A DNA stretch of 64,000 bases from an uncultured Schlesneria sp. (GCA_903834925.1 CAILLA010000209.1:1-64000), one strand, 5' to 3'; positions 17,743 through 27,956 are shown, numbered from the stretch's first letter. Numbers and translations are program-made. Notes: generated by a model not told the origin, from the sequence alone.

Positions 17743-19254
17743 ATGCAAATGTTGAATCGTTTCATTTTGATTTGCCTCTGTACCATTGGCTCCGGATGTG
17801 ATTCGGCGACATCCTCGGATCGTGGTTCCTCAGTTGCTCAGGCAGGTGATGCCGCAAAACCCGATGCGATCAAAGAGACTGACAAGAACACAAAGGCTAA
17901 CGATCGCCTTGGTGATGACTGGCCGGTTTTTCTGGGCCCCCATGGAACCGGTGTTTCCGATGAAACGGGATTGCTCGACGAATGGCCCGCTATAGGACCA
18001 AGAGTTCTTTGGGAAAAGCGGATCGGAAAGGGTTACAGTTCACCCTCGATCCTTGGGTCTCAAGTCGTAGTTCATCATCGTCAACGTGATCGTGACATCG
18101 TCGAATGCGTCAACGTTGTCGATGGAAAGCCGATCTGGAAGTATGAATATGAAACCAATTTCTCAGACCCCTACGGCTATAACAACGGGCCTCGCTGTTC
18201 ACCTCTTCTAACAAAAACACGGTGCTATACATTCGGTGCTCAGGGACGATTGGTGTGTCTCGATCTGGAAACCGGCAAACTCGTCTGGGAATGTGAAACA
18301 TCAAAAAAATGGAAGGTTCCCGATCACTTCTTTGGAGCAGGTTGCACTCCAATTCTTGAGGGGAACTTGTTGATTGTCCTTGTTGGCGGACAGCCCAATT
18401 CGGGTGTTGTTGCTTTCAACGCCGAGACCGGAGATCCGGTTTGGGAAAGTGTTGGAGAAAAAACCTGGGACGGTGCCGAGACCGACCAGAAGGGAAAGCC
18501 CTATCAATGGACCGGCGAAGAGATGGTAGTGAGTTACTCGTCGCCAATCGTTGCAACAATCCACGGGGCCAAGCATTTGCTTTGTCTGGTACGCCAAGGG
18601 TTGGTTTCGCTCGACCCTGAACATGGAAACGTCCGTTTCAAATACTGGTTTCGATCCCGTATAAATGATTCCGTGAATGCCGCCCGTCCCGTGGTTGTGG
18701 ATGATCTGGTCTTTTTGTCTGCTGCTTACGAAACCGGTGCGGCGCTTCTTCGCATTCATCCCGATAATGAAAACTACGATGTTGTCTGGCGTAATAGGCG
18801 GGGAATGTCGACGCACTGGTCGACCCCCATTTACCAGGATGGTTGCCTCTACGGTTTCAGCGGACGACATGAAGGTGAAGCGATGCTTCAATGTGTCGAT
18901 CTGAAGACGGGCGATTTAGAATGGGAAACAAACGGCTATAGCGGACCAGTGACCGATCTTCGATCTGGAAACGATGGGGAAATCGTTGACGCCAAGGGGA
19001 AACCGGCCACATTTTTCGGTCGTGGCTCGAAGACGGCGGCTGATGGCAAGTTCGTCATGCTGGGCGAACGAGGGATCCTCGTGCTGGCAAAACTCAGTCG
19101 TGAAAAGTACGAGCCACTCAGCCGGGCAACCTACCCTCAAATTCATTATCCCGCCTGGGCAGCACCGGTTATTTCCCGAGGGCGGCTATTCTTGCGAAGC
19201 GAAGATCACCTGCTTTGCCTGGACATTGCAAAGCCGGTGAAGGACGATCAGTAA
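17743..19254 (+). CDS. PQQ-like beta-propeller protein
   Basis: A 503-residue exported protein with a hydrophobic leader ending in a cysteine (LNRFILICLCTIGSGC), possibly a lipoprotein although the lipobox is not canonical. From about residue 60 on it is a PQQ/YVTN-type beta-propeller (DDWPVFLGPHGTGVSDETG, GRLVCLDLETGKLVWECE, VVAFNAETGDPVWESVG, LQCVDLKTGDLEWETNG), with repeated strands ending in D-x-x-T/K-G-x-x-x-W. Planctomycete genomes carry many of these. No catalytic residues of PQQ dehydrogenases can be assigned, so it may bind a ligand or protein rather than act as an enzyme. An ATG at 17743 is chosen over the adjacent TTG at 17740. Confidence 0.85.
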   Translation: MQMLNRFILICLCTIGSGCDSATSSDRGSSVAQAGDAAKPDAIKETDKNTKANDRLGDDWPVFLGPHGTGVSDETGLLDEWPAIGPRVLWEKRIGKGYSSPSILGSQVVVHHRQRDRDIVECVNVVDGKPIWKYEYETNFSDPYGYNNGPRCSPLLTKTRCYTFGAQGRLVCLDLETGKLVWECETSKKWKVPDHFFGAGCTPILEGNLLIVLVGGQPNSGVVAFNAETGDPVWESVGEKTWDGAETDQKGKPYQWTGEEMVVSYSSPIVATIHGAKHLLCLVRQGLVSLDPEHGNVRFKYWFRSRINDSVNAARPVVVDDLVFLSAAYETGAALLRIHPDNENYDVVWRNRRGMSTHWSTPIYQDGCLYGFSGRHEGEAMLQCVDLKTGDLEWETNGYSGPVTDLRSGNDGEIVDAKGKPATFFGRGSKTAADGKFVMLGERGILVLAKLSREKYEPLSRATYPQIHYPAWAAPVISRGRLFLRSEDHLLCLDIAKPVKDDQ

Positions 19255-19257
19255 CGA

Positions 19258-20373
19258 CTAAGAATCGTTGCGGTGTTTGACCAGTCGTCCGTGAATCACA
19301 AGCGCAAGTAATAGCACAATTCCTAACAGGAATGGTCGAAGCAGGTCAAATTGCGTAACCCAGCTGGCTTTCAGCCATGCGTCCTTCAGACCAGGAGTCA
19401 GCGGCATTTGCTTGATCAGCCGTTCGACGTTTGTCAGGTTCAGGCCAACTTTGAGCACTGTAAAGCTGAGAACTCCCGCGAGAGTTCGGCCGATACTTCC
19501 TTCGCCACCAAAAAGACTGGTACCACCCAGGACGACACACGCCACCGCATCCAGCAGCAAGTCGGCATTCTGGTCCAGACTGACGCTATTCATGCGACCC
19601 GAGTTAACCATGCCTCCGCATGCAGCTGTTCCCGCACAGATCGCCAGGCACGCAATCACAATCCGCTCGGTTCTGACTCCCGCCAGTCGAGCCGCCTGTC
19701 GATTGCCGCCTGTCATATAAACATATCGGCCGAATCGGGTATGTTGCAGGACGAGATGAGCCGCAATCATCACGACGGCGGCCAGTACGGCGCTCTGCGG
19801 AACACTCAAGGTCCCAAGTCGCTGAACGGTCACCTCAAAGAAGGAAGAATTTCCCAACTGCCCAAGCACGGGGGGAACGGCAAATTTCTGACTTCGTGTC
19901 AGGAACCTGGCAAGACCTAATGCGATGTTCATCATGGCCAAGGTAATGATGAAACTCGGCAGCCCAGACGAAATCGTCAGCCATCCCGATGTGAGCCCCA
20001 TCAGCAGGGCAATTAACAGTGGGACAAGAATAACGATTGCCGTCGCCAGGTACGAAACGTTGCCGACACCGTTGACCTCTTTCGGCCCCGCAGCAAATGG
20101 TGATTCCCACAGCACCCCGCACAAGCAGGCTGATAACAACGCCACCATTCCGACAGACAGATCAATCTCTGCACAAAGCAAAACAAACGTCAGGCCCGTT
20201 GCAACAATCGCAAGGACCGCTCCCTGCTTCAAGATCAACGAAAGCGCACCGAAGCTGAGAAAGTCGCTGGCAACCACCGAGAAGACCATGACAAGCGTTG
20301 CCAGGCTGATCAGCGGTGCGAAGTCGGCGAGTTGAAAACGGGGTGCGAGCGAAACTTCGGAATTGCGGCTCAT
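19258..20373 (-). CDS. ABC transporter permease, ribose/sugar (RbsC-like) family
   Basis: A 371-residue multi-spanning permease of the BPD_transp_2 family. Family motifs are LCAEIDLSVG, MTGGNRQAARLAGVRTER and VVLGGTSLFGGEGSIGRT. It would form the membrane channel of a monosaccharide importer. No ATPase or substrate-binding protein gene is adjacent. It begins 4 bases after the stop of the large cytochrome/dehydrogenase gene on the same strand and is therefore probably co-translated with it. The partner ATPase must be encoded elsewhere, or beyond this window, if the system works. Confidence 0.85.
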   Translation of the reverse strand: MSRNSEVSLAPRFQLADFAPLISLATLVMVFSVVASDFLSFGALSLILKQGAVLAIVATGLTFVLLCAEIDLSVGMVALLSACLCGVLWESPFAAGPKEVNGVGNVSYLATAIVILVPLLIALLMGLTSGWLTISSGLPSFIITLAMMNIALGLARFLTRSQKFAVPPVLGQLGNSSFFEVTVQRLGTLSVPQSAVLAAVVMIAAHLVLQHTRFGRYVYMTGGNRQAARLAGVRTERIVIACLAICAGTAACGGMVNSGRMNSVSLDQNADLLLDAVACVVLGGTSLFGGEGSIGRTLAGVLSFTVLKVGLNLTNVERLIKQMPLTPGLKDAWLKASWVTQFDLLRPFLLGIVLLLALVIHGRLVKHRNDS

Positions 20374-20377
20374 TGAT

Positions 20378-23300
20378 CTATTTCTTAGCCTTTTTCAATG
20401 TCGTAAGGTACTCAACGACGTCAGCCATTTCTTCCTTCGAAAGCAGTTTCGCCAGGTCGGCAGGCATGAGAGAAATTGTTTGCTTGACTCGTTCATCAAT
20501 CTCCTTGATCGGGAATGTACGAACAATCGCATCGATTCCTTTCAGGCTCAACTTCTCGGCATCTTCACTGACGACGATGCCGGTCTGAGTCGTGCCGTCG
20601 TGCAAGGCAATCGTCCACGATTCATAGTTATGGCTGATCCCGGCACTTGGGAAAATGATCGATTCAAACATTGCCTGTTTACTCAGCTTGGCTCCGATTT
20701 CCGAAAGGTTGGGACCGACTTCCTTCCCTTCGCCGTTCACAACATGACAGGTATTGCACTTGCCGGTTGTCGCAAAGATCTTCTGGCCGTTGCCAACGTT
20801 GCCTTTCAGTTGGGCCAACTCTCCCAGTGATGGGAGTGGCTTGGAATCTTTACCTGGTGGTAGAGGAAACATCTGCGCCGCAGCGTTACGAATGTCATTG
20901 TACGTCGAACTATGGAGCGCGGCTGATAGAGCCGGAGCCAGTGATTCGTCATATTTTTTGGATGCAGCCAGCTTCACCAACTCAGCAGCCCCTTGCTTCG
21001 ATTGAGAAGCCCCCTTGATCGCCTCACGCCGAAGATCAATTGGTAGCTGATCGTTACTGACCAGAGGAGTCAACAACTCGGCAGCGTGTGCGTCGCCCGA
21101 ATTACTGAGTGCCGTCGCGGTTGCAACCGCCATTTTACCTTCTTTTGTGGTCAGTGCCTTTTTCAGCAACTCGGTCTGGCCCTTCTTGAGCAATACTCGA
21201 ATAGCGTCGATACTTAATTGTTCATCCGGCTTTGCTTGAGCGAGAGTGAGCAGTTCCGGGAATCTGCTGGCCACATTGAATTTCTCGACCAGCGCCACAA
21301 ATTGTGGCTGACCTTTCATCCCGTCGAGAACTCGATTCATTGCAGCAAGGTGATCAGCGTTCTTCGTGATGTCGAAGGACGACAACCTGCTGATTGCTTC
21401 AGCATTCACGTACTTTGTCTTGGCCTCATCACCGAATCGACCAAATGCCAGGTCGATGAGTGCAGCATCTTTGCCCGGTCCTGACAGGAAATCGAAAGCA
21501 CGCAGATATCTCGGGGCATCCGCTTCGGAAACTCGATCAGATTTCAGTAGATAGGCCAATCCCAAAGGGGCTAACGTGCCGCGTGATCTCCAGATGATAT
21601 CCCTCGCAATCGGGCTGTCGGCAAGATCTGAAGGATCTGGGTTCCCGACTTCGCCCCTGGCTGCAGCAAGACACGCATCCCAGTTATGATCGGCAGCGAT
21701 ACCAAGGGCTTCCAGATACCAGCGATCCAGACCGTCATACAGTACGGCAAGTTTGCCCCAGAGCTCAGCCTTCTGTGGCGATTTTAAGAGTCGCAATGCA
21801 AGGGCACATTCGCGTCGAACCTGTGATGACGAATCGCTCACCAGAGTTTTCAGGACTTTCACCAACTCTTCGGTGTTTGAATTTTCTTCGACGGAAGGGA
21901 GTTTCTGTCGAGCCAGTCTTAGAGCGGCGATTCGAATGTCGGGGTCTTTATCTTTGATCGCGGTGGAAATGGACTTCTGTCGGTAGGCTGGGATTTTCGA
22001 AAGCACGCCCAAGGCTCTTGCCCGATAGCGAGGATTGGAATCGCTTTCCAATACACTCGAAAGTGCTATCCCGACTTTGTCCGGTTCCGTTGCGGCGTAC
22101 GATTGAAGCGCAGTCCATGACAAATATCGTGCGACGAGATTTGGGTTCTTTAATGCTTCGATCGCCCCGACGATCGTTGAGACATCAACTTTGGGGATCT
22201 TATAAGGTGACTTCGGCGGAGCGACCCGGAACAATCGACCTTTATCAACATCTCCCATGCGATGACCACCAACGCCCGGATCGTACCAGTCTGCCACGAT
22301 CAACGAACCATCCGGTGCGACGCAGACATCTGATGGACGGAACCAGTTATCCCGCGCACCATACAGGATGTCGACGATTTCCGCCTTGTACCCGGCGCCT
22401 GATTTCTTGGCGGGATATGCCCGGACAACATTGGGACCAGCATCGCAATGGATGATCTGATTCTGAAAGATTTCCGGCAGAAGCGTCCCTTCGTAATAGC
22501 AGATCCCCGTTGGCGAGCCGGCTCCTGTTTGAACCAGATTCGGTACGACGCCTGGATCATTCAGATGCCAATGCCGTAATGGAATTTCGGTTTCCATGTT
22601 CGTACGGGGTGTCTGCCAGCCCGCTCCCGTTACTTCATCCACGTATCCGAAGTTGCCACCTTCCATCACATAATTGATTCGAACCCCTTTGTTACCATCG
22701 TCGTCGTTGTCCGACTGCCAGACGGTACCAAAGCTGTCGACGGTCAATTCGTAGTTGTTCCGGAAGTTGTGACCGAGTACTTCGAATTCCGAACCATCCA
22801 TATTGCAGCGGAACGCCATTCCCTGGCGATAGGGCTTGCCACCGTCATTGACCTCATGGCCTGCAATGTCGACAACCGGCTTTGCATTCTTGTCATAAAC
22901 GCGATGCCCCGTGTTGCCGACGTTCCAATACAGCTTCCCATCGGGCCCGAAGATAAAGGCGTGGGTCGAGTGATCATGTTGGGGATCGCCGACATTTGTA
23001 AACAGCACTTCTTTCTTGTCTGATTTCAAATCTCCGTCTTCGTCGGTAAAGACCCAGACATTCGGGGCACATGAAACGATAACTTTCGTCCCTTTCCCCG
23101 ATGGGGTTGGAAGGACACAAATCCCCAGTGCAGAATCAACTTCGTGCCCCTGAAAAAAAACGGTCTGTTTATCGGAAATTCCGTCGCCGTTTGTGTCCTC
23201 GACGACCAGAATTCGGTCACCTTCTTTCCGCTCACCTTGGCGGTGGCGATAGTTCACGACTTCGCAAACCCAGACTCGACCAAGATGGTCAACATCAATA

Positions 23301-23947
23301 TCTGCTGGGCTGAGCATCCCGGATGATTCGGAAGCGAAGAGAGTCGCTTCGAGTCCCTCAGCGACATCTAAAGCCGCGACAGCATCCTTGGGATCACGAC
23401 TTGCCCCTTGTCCGCCTGCCGGTGCCTGTAGATATTTCGCCGAAGGTTTTTGCGTAAAAACCAGGAATTGGACGGAGCTGGATGCTCCTTGATCTGATCC
23501 ACCATTATCGATACCGCCGCGAGCCTTGAATCGCGTGATCCCTTCAGGAAGGTCGAATGCCAACACCGAATTTGCATGTACTCCGATCCCGTATTCAACA
23601 GCCTTTCCGGCGATCTTCATCGCTTCCCCATTGGCATTCTTGTTCACATTGACGTGGCCCCAATCGGCGGTCGCCGACTTCCATTTCAATTCGGTCAGCT
23701 TCTTCTCGCCATTGGCTCCGACGAGTCGCGGTTCGGCCCAATCGGCCCAGTCGGCAGTGAATCCATCGCCGGCGTCGCGAACGACAAGATACAGTTCCTT
23801 CGCACCAGTCAAATCAACGTCAATGTCAACCGAAAGCCCCGGCGTCGTGGTGTTGATCACTTTCGATTGAAACTTCGGTTCTTGAGCGGAAACGGCAGTA
23901 CCGAGAGCTAAAAGCATCGCAAACGAGGCGAGAAAACGCTGATTCAT
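20378..23947 (-). CDS. NPCBM / PVC-type membrane-bound dehydrogenase / HEAT / cytochrome c protein
   Basis: About 1189 residues with a signal peptide (MNQRFLASFAMLLALGTAVS, cleaved before QEP). An NPCBM carbohydrate-binding domain spans about 20-170 (AVEYGIGVHANSVLAFDLPE). A PVC-type glucose/sorbosone dehydrogenase-like beta-propeller spans about 190-610 (DIDVDHLGRVWVCEVVNYRH, LIVADWYDPGVGGH). HEAT-like helical repeats run from about 620 to 1040. A C-terminal cytochrome c domain has the haem motif CNTCH and an axial Met in SLMPADL. This is a standard planctomycete/verrucomicrobial architecture, proposed to oxidise sugars in the periplasm and pass electrons to the haem. The ATG at 23947 gives the signal peptide; the upstream start at 23980 does not. 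Confidence 0.9.
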   Translation of the reverse strand: MNQRFLASFAMLLALGTAVSAQEPKFQSKVINTTTPGLSVDIDVDLTGAKELYLVVRDAGDGFTADWADWAEPRLVGANGEKKLTELKWKSATADWGHVNVNKNANGEAMKIAGKAVEYGIGVHANSVLAFDLPEGITRFKARGGIDNGGSDQGASSSVQFLVFTQKPSAKYLQAPAGGQGASRDPKDAVAALDVAEGLEATLFASESSGMLSPADIDVDHLGRVWVCEVVNYRHRQGERKEGDRILVVEDTNGDGISDKQTVFFQGHEVDSALGICVLPTPSGKGTKVIVSCAPNVWVFTDEDGDLKSDKKEVLFTNVGDPQHDHSTHAFIFGPDGKLYWNVGNTGHRVYDKNAKPVVDIAGHEVNDGGKPYRQGMAFRCNMDGSEFEVLGHNFRNNYELTVDSFGTVWQSDNDDDGNKGVRINYVMEGGNFGYVDEVTGAGWQTPRTNMETEIPLRHWHLNDPGVVPNLVQTGAGSPTGICYYEGTLLPEIFQNQIIHCDAGPNVVRAYPAKKSGAGYKAEIVDILYGARDNWFRPSDVCVAPDGSLIVADWYDPGVGGHRMGDVDKGRLFRVAPPKSPYKIPKVDVSTIVGAIEALKNPNLVARYLSWTALQSYAATEPDKVGIALSSVLESDSNPRYRARALGVLSKIPAYRQKSISTAIKDKDPDIRIAALRLARQKLPSVEENSNTEELVKVLKTLVSDSSSQVRRECALALRLLKSPQKAELWGKLAVLYDGLDRWYLEALGIAADHNWDACLAAARGEVGNPDPSDLADSPIARDIIWRSRGTLAPLGLAYLLKSDRVSEADAPRYLRAFDFLSGPGKDAALIDLAFGRFGDEAKTKYVNAEAISRLSSFDITKNADHLAAMNRVLDGMKGQPQFVALVEKFNVASRFPELLTLAQAKPDEQLSIDAIRVLLKKGQTELLKKALTTKEGKMAVATATALSNSGDAHAAELLTPLVSNDQLPIDLRREAIKGASQSKQGAAELVKLAASKKYDESLAPALSAALHSSTYNDIRNAAAQMFPLPPGKDSKPLPSLGELAQLKGNVGNGQKIFATTGKCNTCHVVNGEGKEVGPNLSEIGAKLSKQAMFESIIFPSAGISHNYESWTIALHDGTTQTGIVVSEDAEKLSLKGIDAIVRTFPIKEIDERVKQTISLMPADLAKLLSKEEMADVVEYLTTLKKAKK

Positions 23948-24178
23948 GAGAACGAAGCTCCGATTGTCGAATGGGAACAACCACCGCCCAGAATTATCTG
24001 GTGCGAGGCACGGGATCTGATTGAATGAAGCAGGCAGTCACATAACGGACGAGCAAATCAACCGAGGCACGCTGAACAGCGTGAGTCCTCGGCTTATTCG
24101 ATCTGCCGGCATTGTGATCGCATTTCGAAAGCGCAGGTGCAAGCCACTCGGCTTGCACCTGCGGTCAGAGTTAATCGA
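23948..24178. other. Intergenic region with two large hairpins
   Basis: Holds an imperfect hairpin at 24062-24092 (CCGAGG...CCTCGG outer stem, CACGCTG/CAGCGTG inner stem) and the perfect hairpin at 24132-24163 listed separately. The downstream gene's promoter should also be here. Confidence 0.5.
24132..24163 (-). terminator. Perfect 14-bp hairpin downstream of the DUF1080 gene
   Basis: CGCAGGTGCAAGCC and its exact complement surround a 4-base loop (ACTC). It lies 16 bases past the stop of the DUF1080-ThuA gene. The T-run after it on the minus strand is weak (CTTTCG), so it may be an mRNA-stabilising hairpin as well as, or rather than, an intrinsic terminator. Confidence 0.6.
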
Positions 24179-25780
24179 TTATTTCTTATTCCACTGATCC
24201 AGCATGGCCTGGACAGTTGCCGGATTGAAGTCATCAGGAATCTTTTCGTCGTGATTCTGAAGCAGATCATTGACCGTCACTTGTCCAGCTGGAACGCCGT
24301 CGGTTGGGACATCGGAACCGGCAGTCCAAACGATGGCATTCAGGACCAACTTTCTGAATTGATCATTGCCCCAGTTCCAGTGAACGTGCCCACCACTGGT
24401 CCCGAAACCGCGTCCGCCATCGGGCCGCTCGCGAGCCCATGCCATGTGCTGTGGCTCTTTGCGTTCCAATACCGCCTTGCGAACTTCGGGGTTACCGCTG
24501 TGAGGACCATCGCCACGGCTGAGCGACTCCTTTGGAGGAAGGTCGGTCAAAATCGGCGTCACTCCATCCATCTTTTCACGAAACCGCATGTGATAATACC
24601 ATTCGTCATTCGTCGAAAACGGTTTCACACCACGAGTCGTTGCATGGACGGGAAGCTTCGTATAATTCGCCACCCAGTGCGGATTTACCGACCAGTGTGG
24701 TTCAAAGTATCCACCGATCCAGTTAAGAAACGCATCCCCCGGCTTTCCAGCCGTCGTCTCGACGCCGTAGTGAATACAGACGATTCCTGCACCTTTGGCG
24801 GCAAGTGCGTTCAGTTCGTCCAGATGGCTGTTGAAAGGATGCCCGCCTCCGCCGTCCGAATAAATCAAGATCGAATTAGCGGAAGCGAGTTTCTCGGGGG
24901 TTGGCCAACCTTGTTTCTGAATCGAAAAGACTTCGGCTTCAACGGGAAGTCCACTTTCATTAATCAGCTTCGCCAGCAGCGAACATCCCGCCAGATGGTC
25001 ATGGGCACCAAACCCGTGACTAGGATTTCCAGCGATCAGCAAAGCTTTTTTTTTACTGCCGGTGCTGGTTGTCCCTTCGCTCTTTAGTTGCTTCAGCTTG
25101 ATGTTTCGGAACTGAACCTTCATCGGCGGGCCAGCATGAAGCTGCAGTGCAAGAACACCTTTTGCACGACGTTCAGCTTTGTCTTCGTCAATCACGACTG
25201 ACGTGAGGACTCCGTTGATGCGGTGCTCAAACGTAAATCCCTTCGCAGAAACGTGGTATTCGTTCCAGTCTTCTTTCTTGATCTTCGCCTGAATGGCGTT
25301 TGTATCGCCAAATGTTTCAAGTACCTTTGGCTTGTGATCGGCACCGATTTCGGTTTTCTGACCGCGAAGAGCGAGAATCCCCCGGAATCGTTCGCCATAG
25401 TTGATTCCCGAATAAGTGTCACCAGCTTCGAAGTCGGCCTGATAACCACCGATCACCCACTTTTCGTTCGGGACTTCAAAACTGCGGTACTGGATACCCG
25501 AATTTCCGTTGATGATCTTGTATTCCAGCTTCAGCTCGAAATCGGCCGTTTCACCGCCACGCCAGACAATAAACGTGTTACCCTTGGTGACCTTGGCTTC
25601 GGTCGTCTGTCCGGTAATTGTCCCGTCTTCCACTCGCCAGAATTCAGGATTGCCATCCCACTTTTCGAGAGACTTTCCATCAAAGATCGTTTCCCAGCCA
25701 TCTTGAGCCTGAACCGAACCCGCCATGCCGAGCATCGCGAACATCATCGAACACAGTATCCATCCCATCCGAAATCGCAT
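24179..25780 (-). CDS. DUF1080 (3-keto-disaccharide hydrolase) plus ThuA-like fusion
   Basis: About 533 residues with a signal peptide (MRFRMGWILCSMMFAMLGMA, cleaved after VQA). Residues about 28-230 are a DUF1080 concanavalin-like domain (WETIFDGKSLEKWDG, GNSGIQYRS, NEYHVSAKG). Residues about 245-490 are a ThuA-like, class I glutamine amidotransferase-fold domain (KKALLIAGNPSHGFGAHDHL, ILIYSDGGGGHPF, GIVCIHYG, GGHVHWNWG). Both domains occur in bacterial sugar-catabolic gene sets. The ATG at 25780 is chosen because an AGGAG lies 6 bases upstream; two other ATGs (25786, 25885-side extension) fit the spacing less well. It is followed by the large NPCBM/cytochrome gene on the same strand, which suggests a joint role in processing carbohydrate in the periplasm. 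Confidence 0.85.
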   Translation of the reverse strand: MRFRMGWILCSMMFAMLGMAGSVQAQDGWETIFDGKSLEKWDGNPEFWRVEDGTITGQTTEAKVTKGNTFIVWRGGETADFELKLEYKIINGNSGIQYRSFEVPNEKWVIGGYQADFEAGDTYSGINYGERFRGILALRGQKTEIGADHKPKVLETFGDTNAIQAKIKKEDWNEYHVSAKGFTFEHRINGVLTSVVIDEDKAERRAKGVLALQLHAGPPMKVQFRNIKLKQLKSEGTTSTGSKKKALLIAGNPSHGFGAHDHLAGCSLLAKLINESGLPVEAEVFSIQKQGWPTPEKLASANSILIYSDGGGGHPFNSHLDELNALAAKGAGIVCIHYGVETTAGKPGDAFLNWIGGYFEPHWSVNPHWVANYTKLPVHATTRGVKPFSTNDEWYYHMRFREKMDGVTPILTDLPPKESLSRGDGPHSGNPEVRKAVLERKEPQHMAWARERPDGGRGFGTSGGHVHWNWGNDQFRKLVLNAIVWTAGSDVPTDGVPAGQVTVNDLLQNHDEKIPDDFNPATVQAMLDQWNKK

Positions 25781-25786
25781 GTGCAT

Positions 25787-25791
25787 CTCCT
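25787..25791 (-). promoter_or_regulatory. Ribosome binding site AGGAG that fixes a start
   Basis: The minus strand reads AGGAG-ATGCAC-ATG here. A six-base spacer to the ATG at 25780 is optimal, while the first ATG directly touches the AGGAG. This favours 25780 as the start of the DUF1080-ThuA gene. Confidence 0.6.
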
Positions 25792-25928
25792 GTTGAATCA
25801 TCGAGAAGTGGTTTTGATGCTGATCATCAATACGCTGAAAAGCATGAATCGACGAATCCCTATTTGACCATATTCCAACTGCGATTCGCAACTGCTACCC
25901 AACAACCCGGAAAATGTCCGAAGGAAAG

Positions 25929-26915
25929 CTAGTACGTTGCAATCGGATTCAGCGGCGATCCCGTACCGCCTGGTACGGCCAACGGCGAGGCGGTCAGGAG
26001 AAACTCCCATTGCTTCAATTTCTCAGCAGTCTGGCTCAGTGCTTGAAGGTCGCAGTTGTCGAAGATGTGAATGCCCATCGCATGCAGCGTCAAAAGATGA
26101 ACGGGAAAATCGATCCCTTCAATTCCTGAAGGAACCACGTCACTTGCCCCGTCGCTGCCGAGCATGGCGATATCGCGATCTTTAAGCCATCGGGCACAGG
26201 ATGCGTGCAACCCGGCGGCTCCGTCCTTATCGACGCTCCACGGTCCGACGAGTTCGCGGCGTGCCCAGCGACCGGTACAAATGAAAACGACGTCACCGCT
26301 CGTGACCTTAACATTGGCGTGTTTTTCCCAAGCGTCCAGGTCTTCCGGGTAAATTGGTGTTCCTGGCTCGAGATATCGGACACCGCGAAGTGCCGGGACG
26401 TCAAACAAAATTCCTCGCGTAAAAATCCCTTGCTTCGCATTGCGAATGGACAGCACTTCAGCCGCCTGAGGCCCGACCTTGTCTCGCGAGAAACCGTTAT
26501 AAAGCTTTCCCTTGTAGAAGAGATGGCATAACGAATCCATATGCGTGTGTGCGAAGCCATGATAGTCGATAGTGAATTGATCCGTGGCCCATGGACCAGT
26601 TGTACCTCGTCCGAAATTCAGCATTTCATGTTTGAACGGGGACGGATTATCAAGAGCCTTTTCTTTTTCCACATCCCGTGCGAGTGAAACCGAAATCCCT
26701 TTTTTGACGAGTTGTGCGGCTTGAACTCGTTTTTCAGGCGTGATCAGATTCAGTGTTCCCAACTGATCATCTTTGCCCCAACGCCCCCAGTTCGAAAGTT
26801 CTTCAATCTGTTTCTCGACGTCAGCCTTGGTCATCTTGTGCTTATCTTGTGCACCCAAGTCTTGAACAACGAAGGTAATCATGAGCATGAGAACAAACGG
26901 CGCGATCCTCACCAT
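25929..26915 (-). CDS. Cyclase family protein (kynurenine formamidase-like hydrolase)
   Basis: A 328-residue exported protein with a signal peptide (MVRIAPFVLMLMITFVVQDL, cleaved after LGA). It has the metal-binding motif of the PF04199 family in the form HGFAHTHMDSLCH (family H-G-T-H-x-D-x-x-x-H) and the later segment LTLHAMGIHIFDNCDLQAL. The family includes arylformamidases and other metal-dependent amide or ester hydrolases, and the substrate cannot be predicted here. It is followed after about 150 bases by the DUF1080-ThuA gene on the same strand. Confidence 0.85.
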   Translation of the reverse strand: MVRIAPFVLMLMITFVVQDLGAQDKHKMTKADVEKQIEELSNWGRWGKDDQLGTLNLITPEKRVQAAQLVKKGISVSLARDVEKEKALDNPSPFKHEMLNFGRGTTGPWATDQFTIDYHGFAHTHMDSLCHLFYKGKLYNGFSRDKVGPQAAEVLSIRNAKQGIFTRGILFDVPALRGVRYLEPGTPIYPEDLDAWEKHANVKVTSGDVVFICTGRWARRELVGPWSVDKDGAAGLHASCARWLKDRDIAMLGSDGASDVVPSGIEGIDFPVHLLTLHAMGIHIFDNCDLQALSQTAEKLKQWEFLLTASPLAVPGGTGSPLNPIATY

Positions 26916-26981
26916 GACAGGTTCCTCAAAGTAGAAAAGTGAATTTGTGATCTTTCGAGAGATCGGGAAATGTTCAGTGCT

Positions 26982-27956
26982 TTAAATTTCTCCGATAATT
27001 TCCTGGGCGCGAGGTGTGATCAGTCGAGCAACCACACGAATGTCAGTACTGGCAGAAAGGAATTTGACATGGCCATCTGCGAATAGCGTATTCGCTGTTC
27101 CGGTGTGAAAGCTGTAAATCTCGCCGTCATTATGACAATTGATGGCACAGGGGCCAGGCGGAGAAGCGAGCGAATCCCCTAGAGCACCATGCAGGAAGAA
27201 ATCCTGTTCGTCATCAGCCCAGCCGGCGCCCGGTGGGATCAATCCCGTGGAAGCGATTCGACCGCGGATATACCACGCAGGACGACCAGCATCCTCTGCA
27301 ATAAGAAGTGTCGAACTGGTTCCGTCAGTGATATCGGCAATACGGCATTGCGTAAAGTTGACTTGCAGAGTACCCGGGCTTCCTTCCGACTTTGAATCGA
27401 CCAGACCGGCTCCCGTCAATAACGAGCCGATCCCTTCCAAGGGGGCATAATCCGCACAAGCTCTTGGCCCGGAAAAAGCAGCACTGCTGGCAGTGACCAG
27501 CGTGGTGTCGAGCCGATTGGAATTGGGTGTCGACGGACACTGGAACACCGAGAGTTGAGTTGGAATTACAGTCTGATTCGGTGTGTCGAACCAGTTCACC
27601 CGGAAGTCATACCGACGAAATAAGTTGGCGTGGTCCAGCAACGGCAGGATTCTCGCAAAGGTCGTGGCACGTTTTTCACCCGGATGAGTGGGTGTCGTCC
27701 GAGTCGATGTGGGAAACATGCCCGATTGACTCTCGTAATTGTGCAGAGCAAGAGCGATCTGTTTGAGATTGTTGGAACATTGCACGCGCCGAGCGGCCTC
27801 GCGGGCCTGTTGTACGGCGGGTAACAAGAGTGCGATCAGAACGGCGATGATGGCAATCGTGACCAGCAACTCAATCAAAGTGAAACCGGCACATGTGCAC
27901 AGTTTCAAGGGTCGTTTCAACGGACTGTGCCTCAGGCAGACGCGTCGTCTGGTCAC
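26982..27956 (-). CDS. DUF1559 pseudopilin-like protein
   Basis: A 324-residue planctomycete DUF1559 protein starting with a GTG. A type IV prepilin-like N-terminus ([20 protein letters not shown]) places the cleavage site before F, with Glu at +5. Downstream are [24 protein letters not shown] (as parts [16 protein letters not shown] and ALHNYE) and the C-terminal [13 protein letters not shown]. These proteins number in the dozens per planctomycete genome and are thought to be exported and anchored through the pilin-like helix. Function is otherwise unknown. Confidence 0.9.
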   Translation of the reverse strand: MTRRRVCLRHSPLKRPLKLCTCAGFTLIELLVTIAIIAVLIALLLPAVQQAREAARRVQCSNNLKQIALALHNYESQSGMFPTSTRTTPTHPGEKRATTFARILPLLDHANLFRRYDFRVNWFDTPNQTVIPTQLSVFQCPSTPNSNRLDTTLVTASSAAFSGPRACADYAPLEGIGSLLTGAGLVDSKSEGSPGTLQVNFTQCRIADITDGTSSTLLIAEDAGRPAWYIRGRIASTGLIPPGAGWADDEQDFFLHGALGDSLASPPGPCAINCHNDGEIYSFHTGTANTLFADGHVKFLSASTDIRVVARLITPRAQEIIGEI

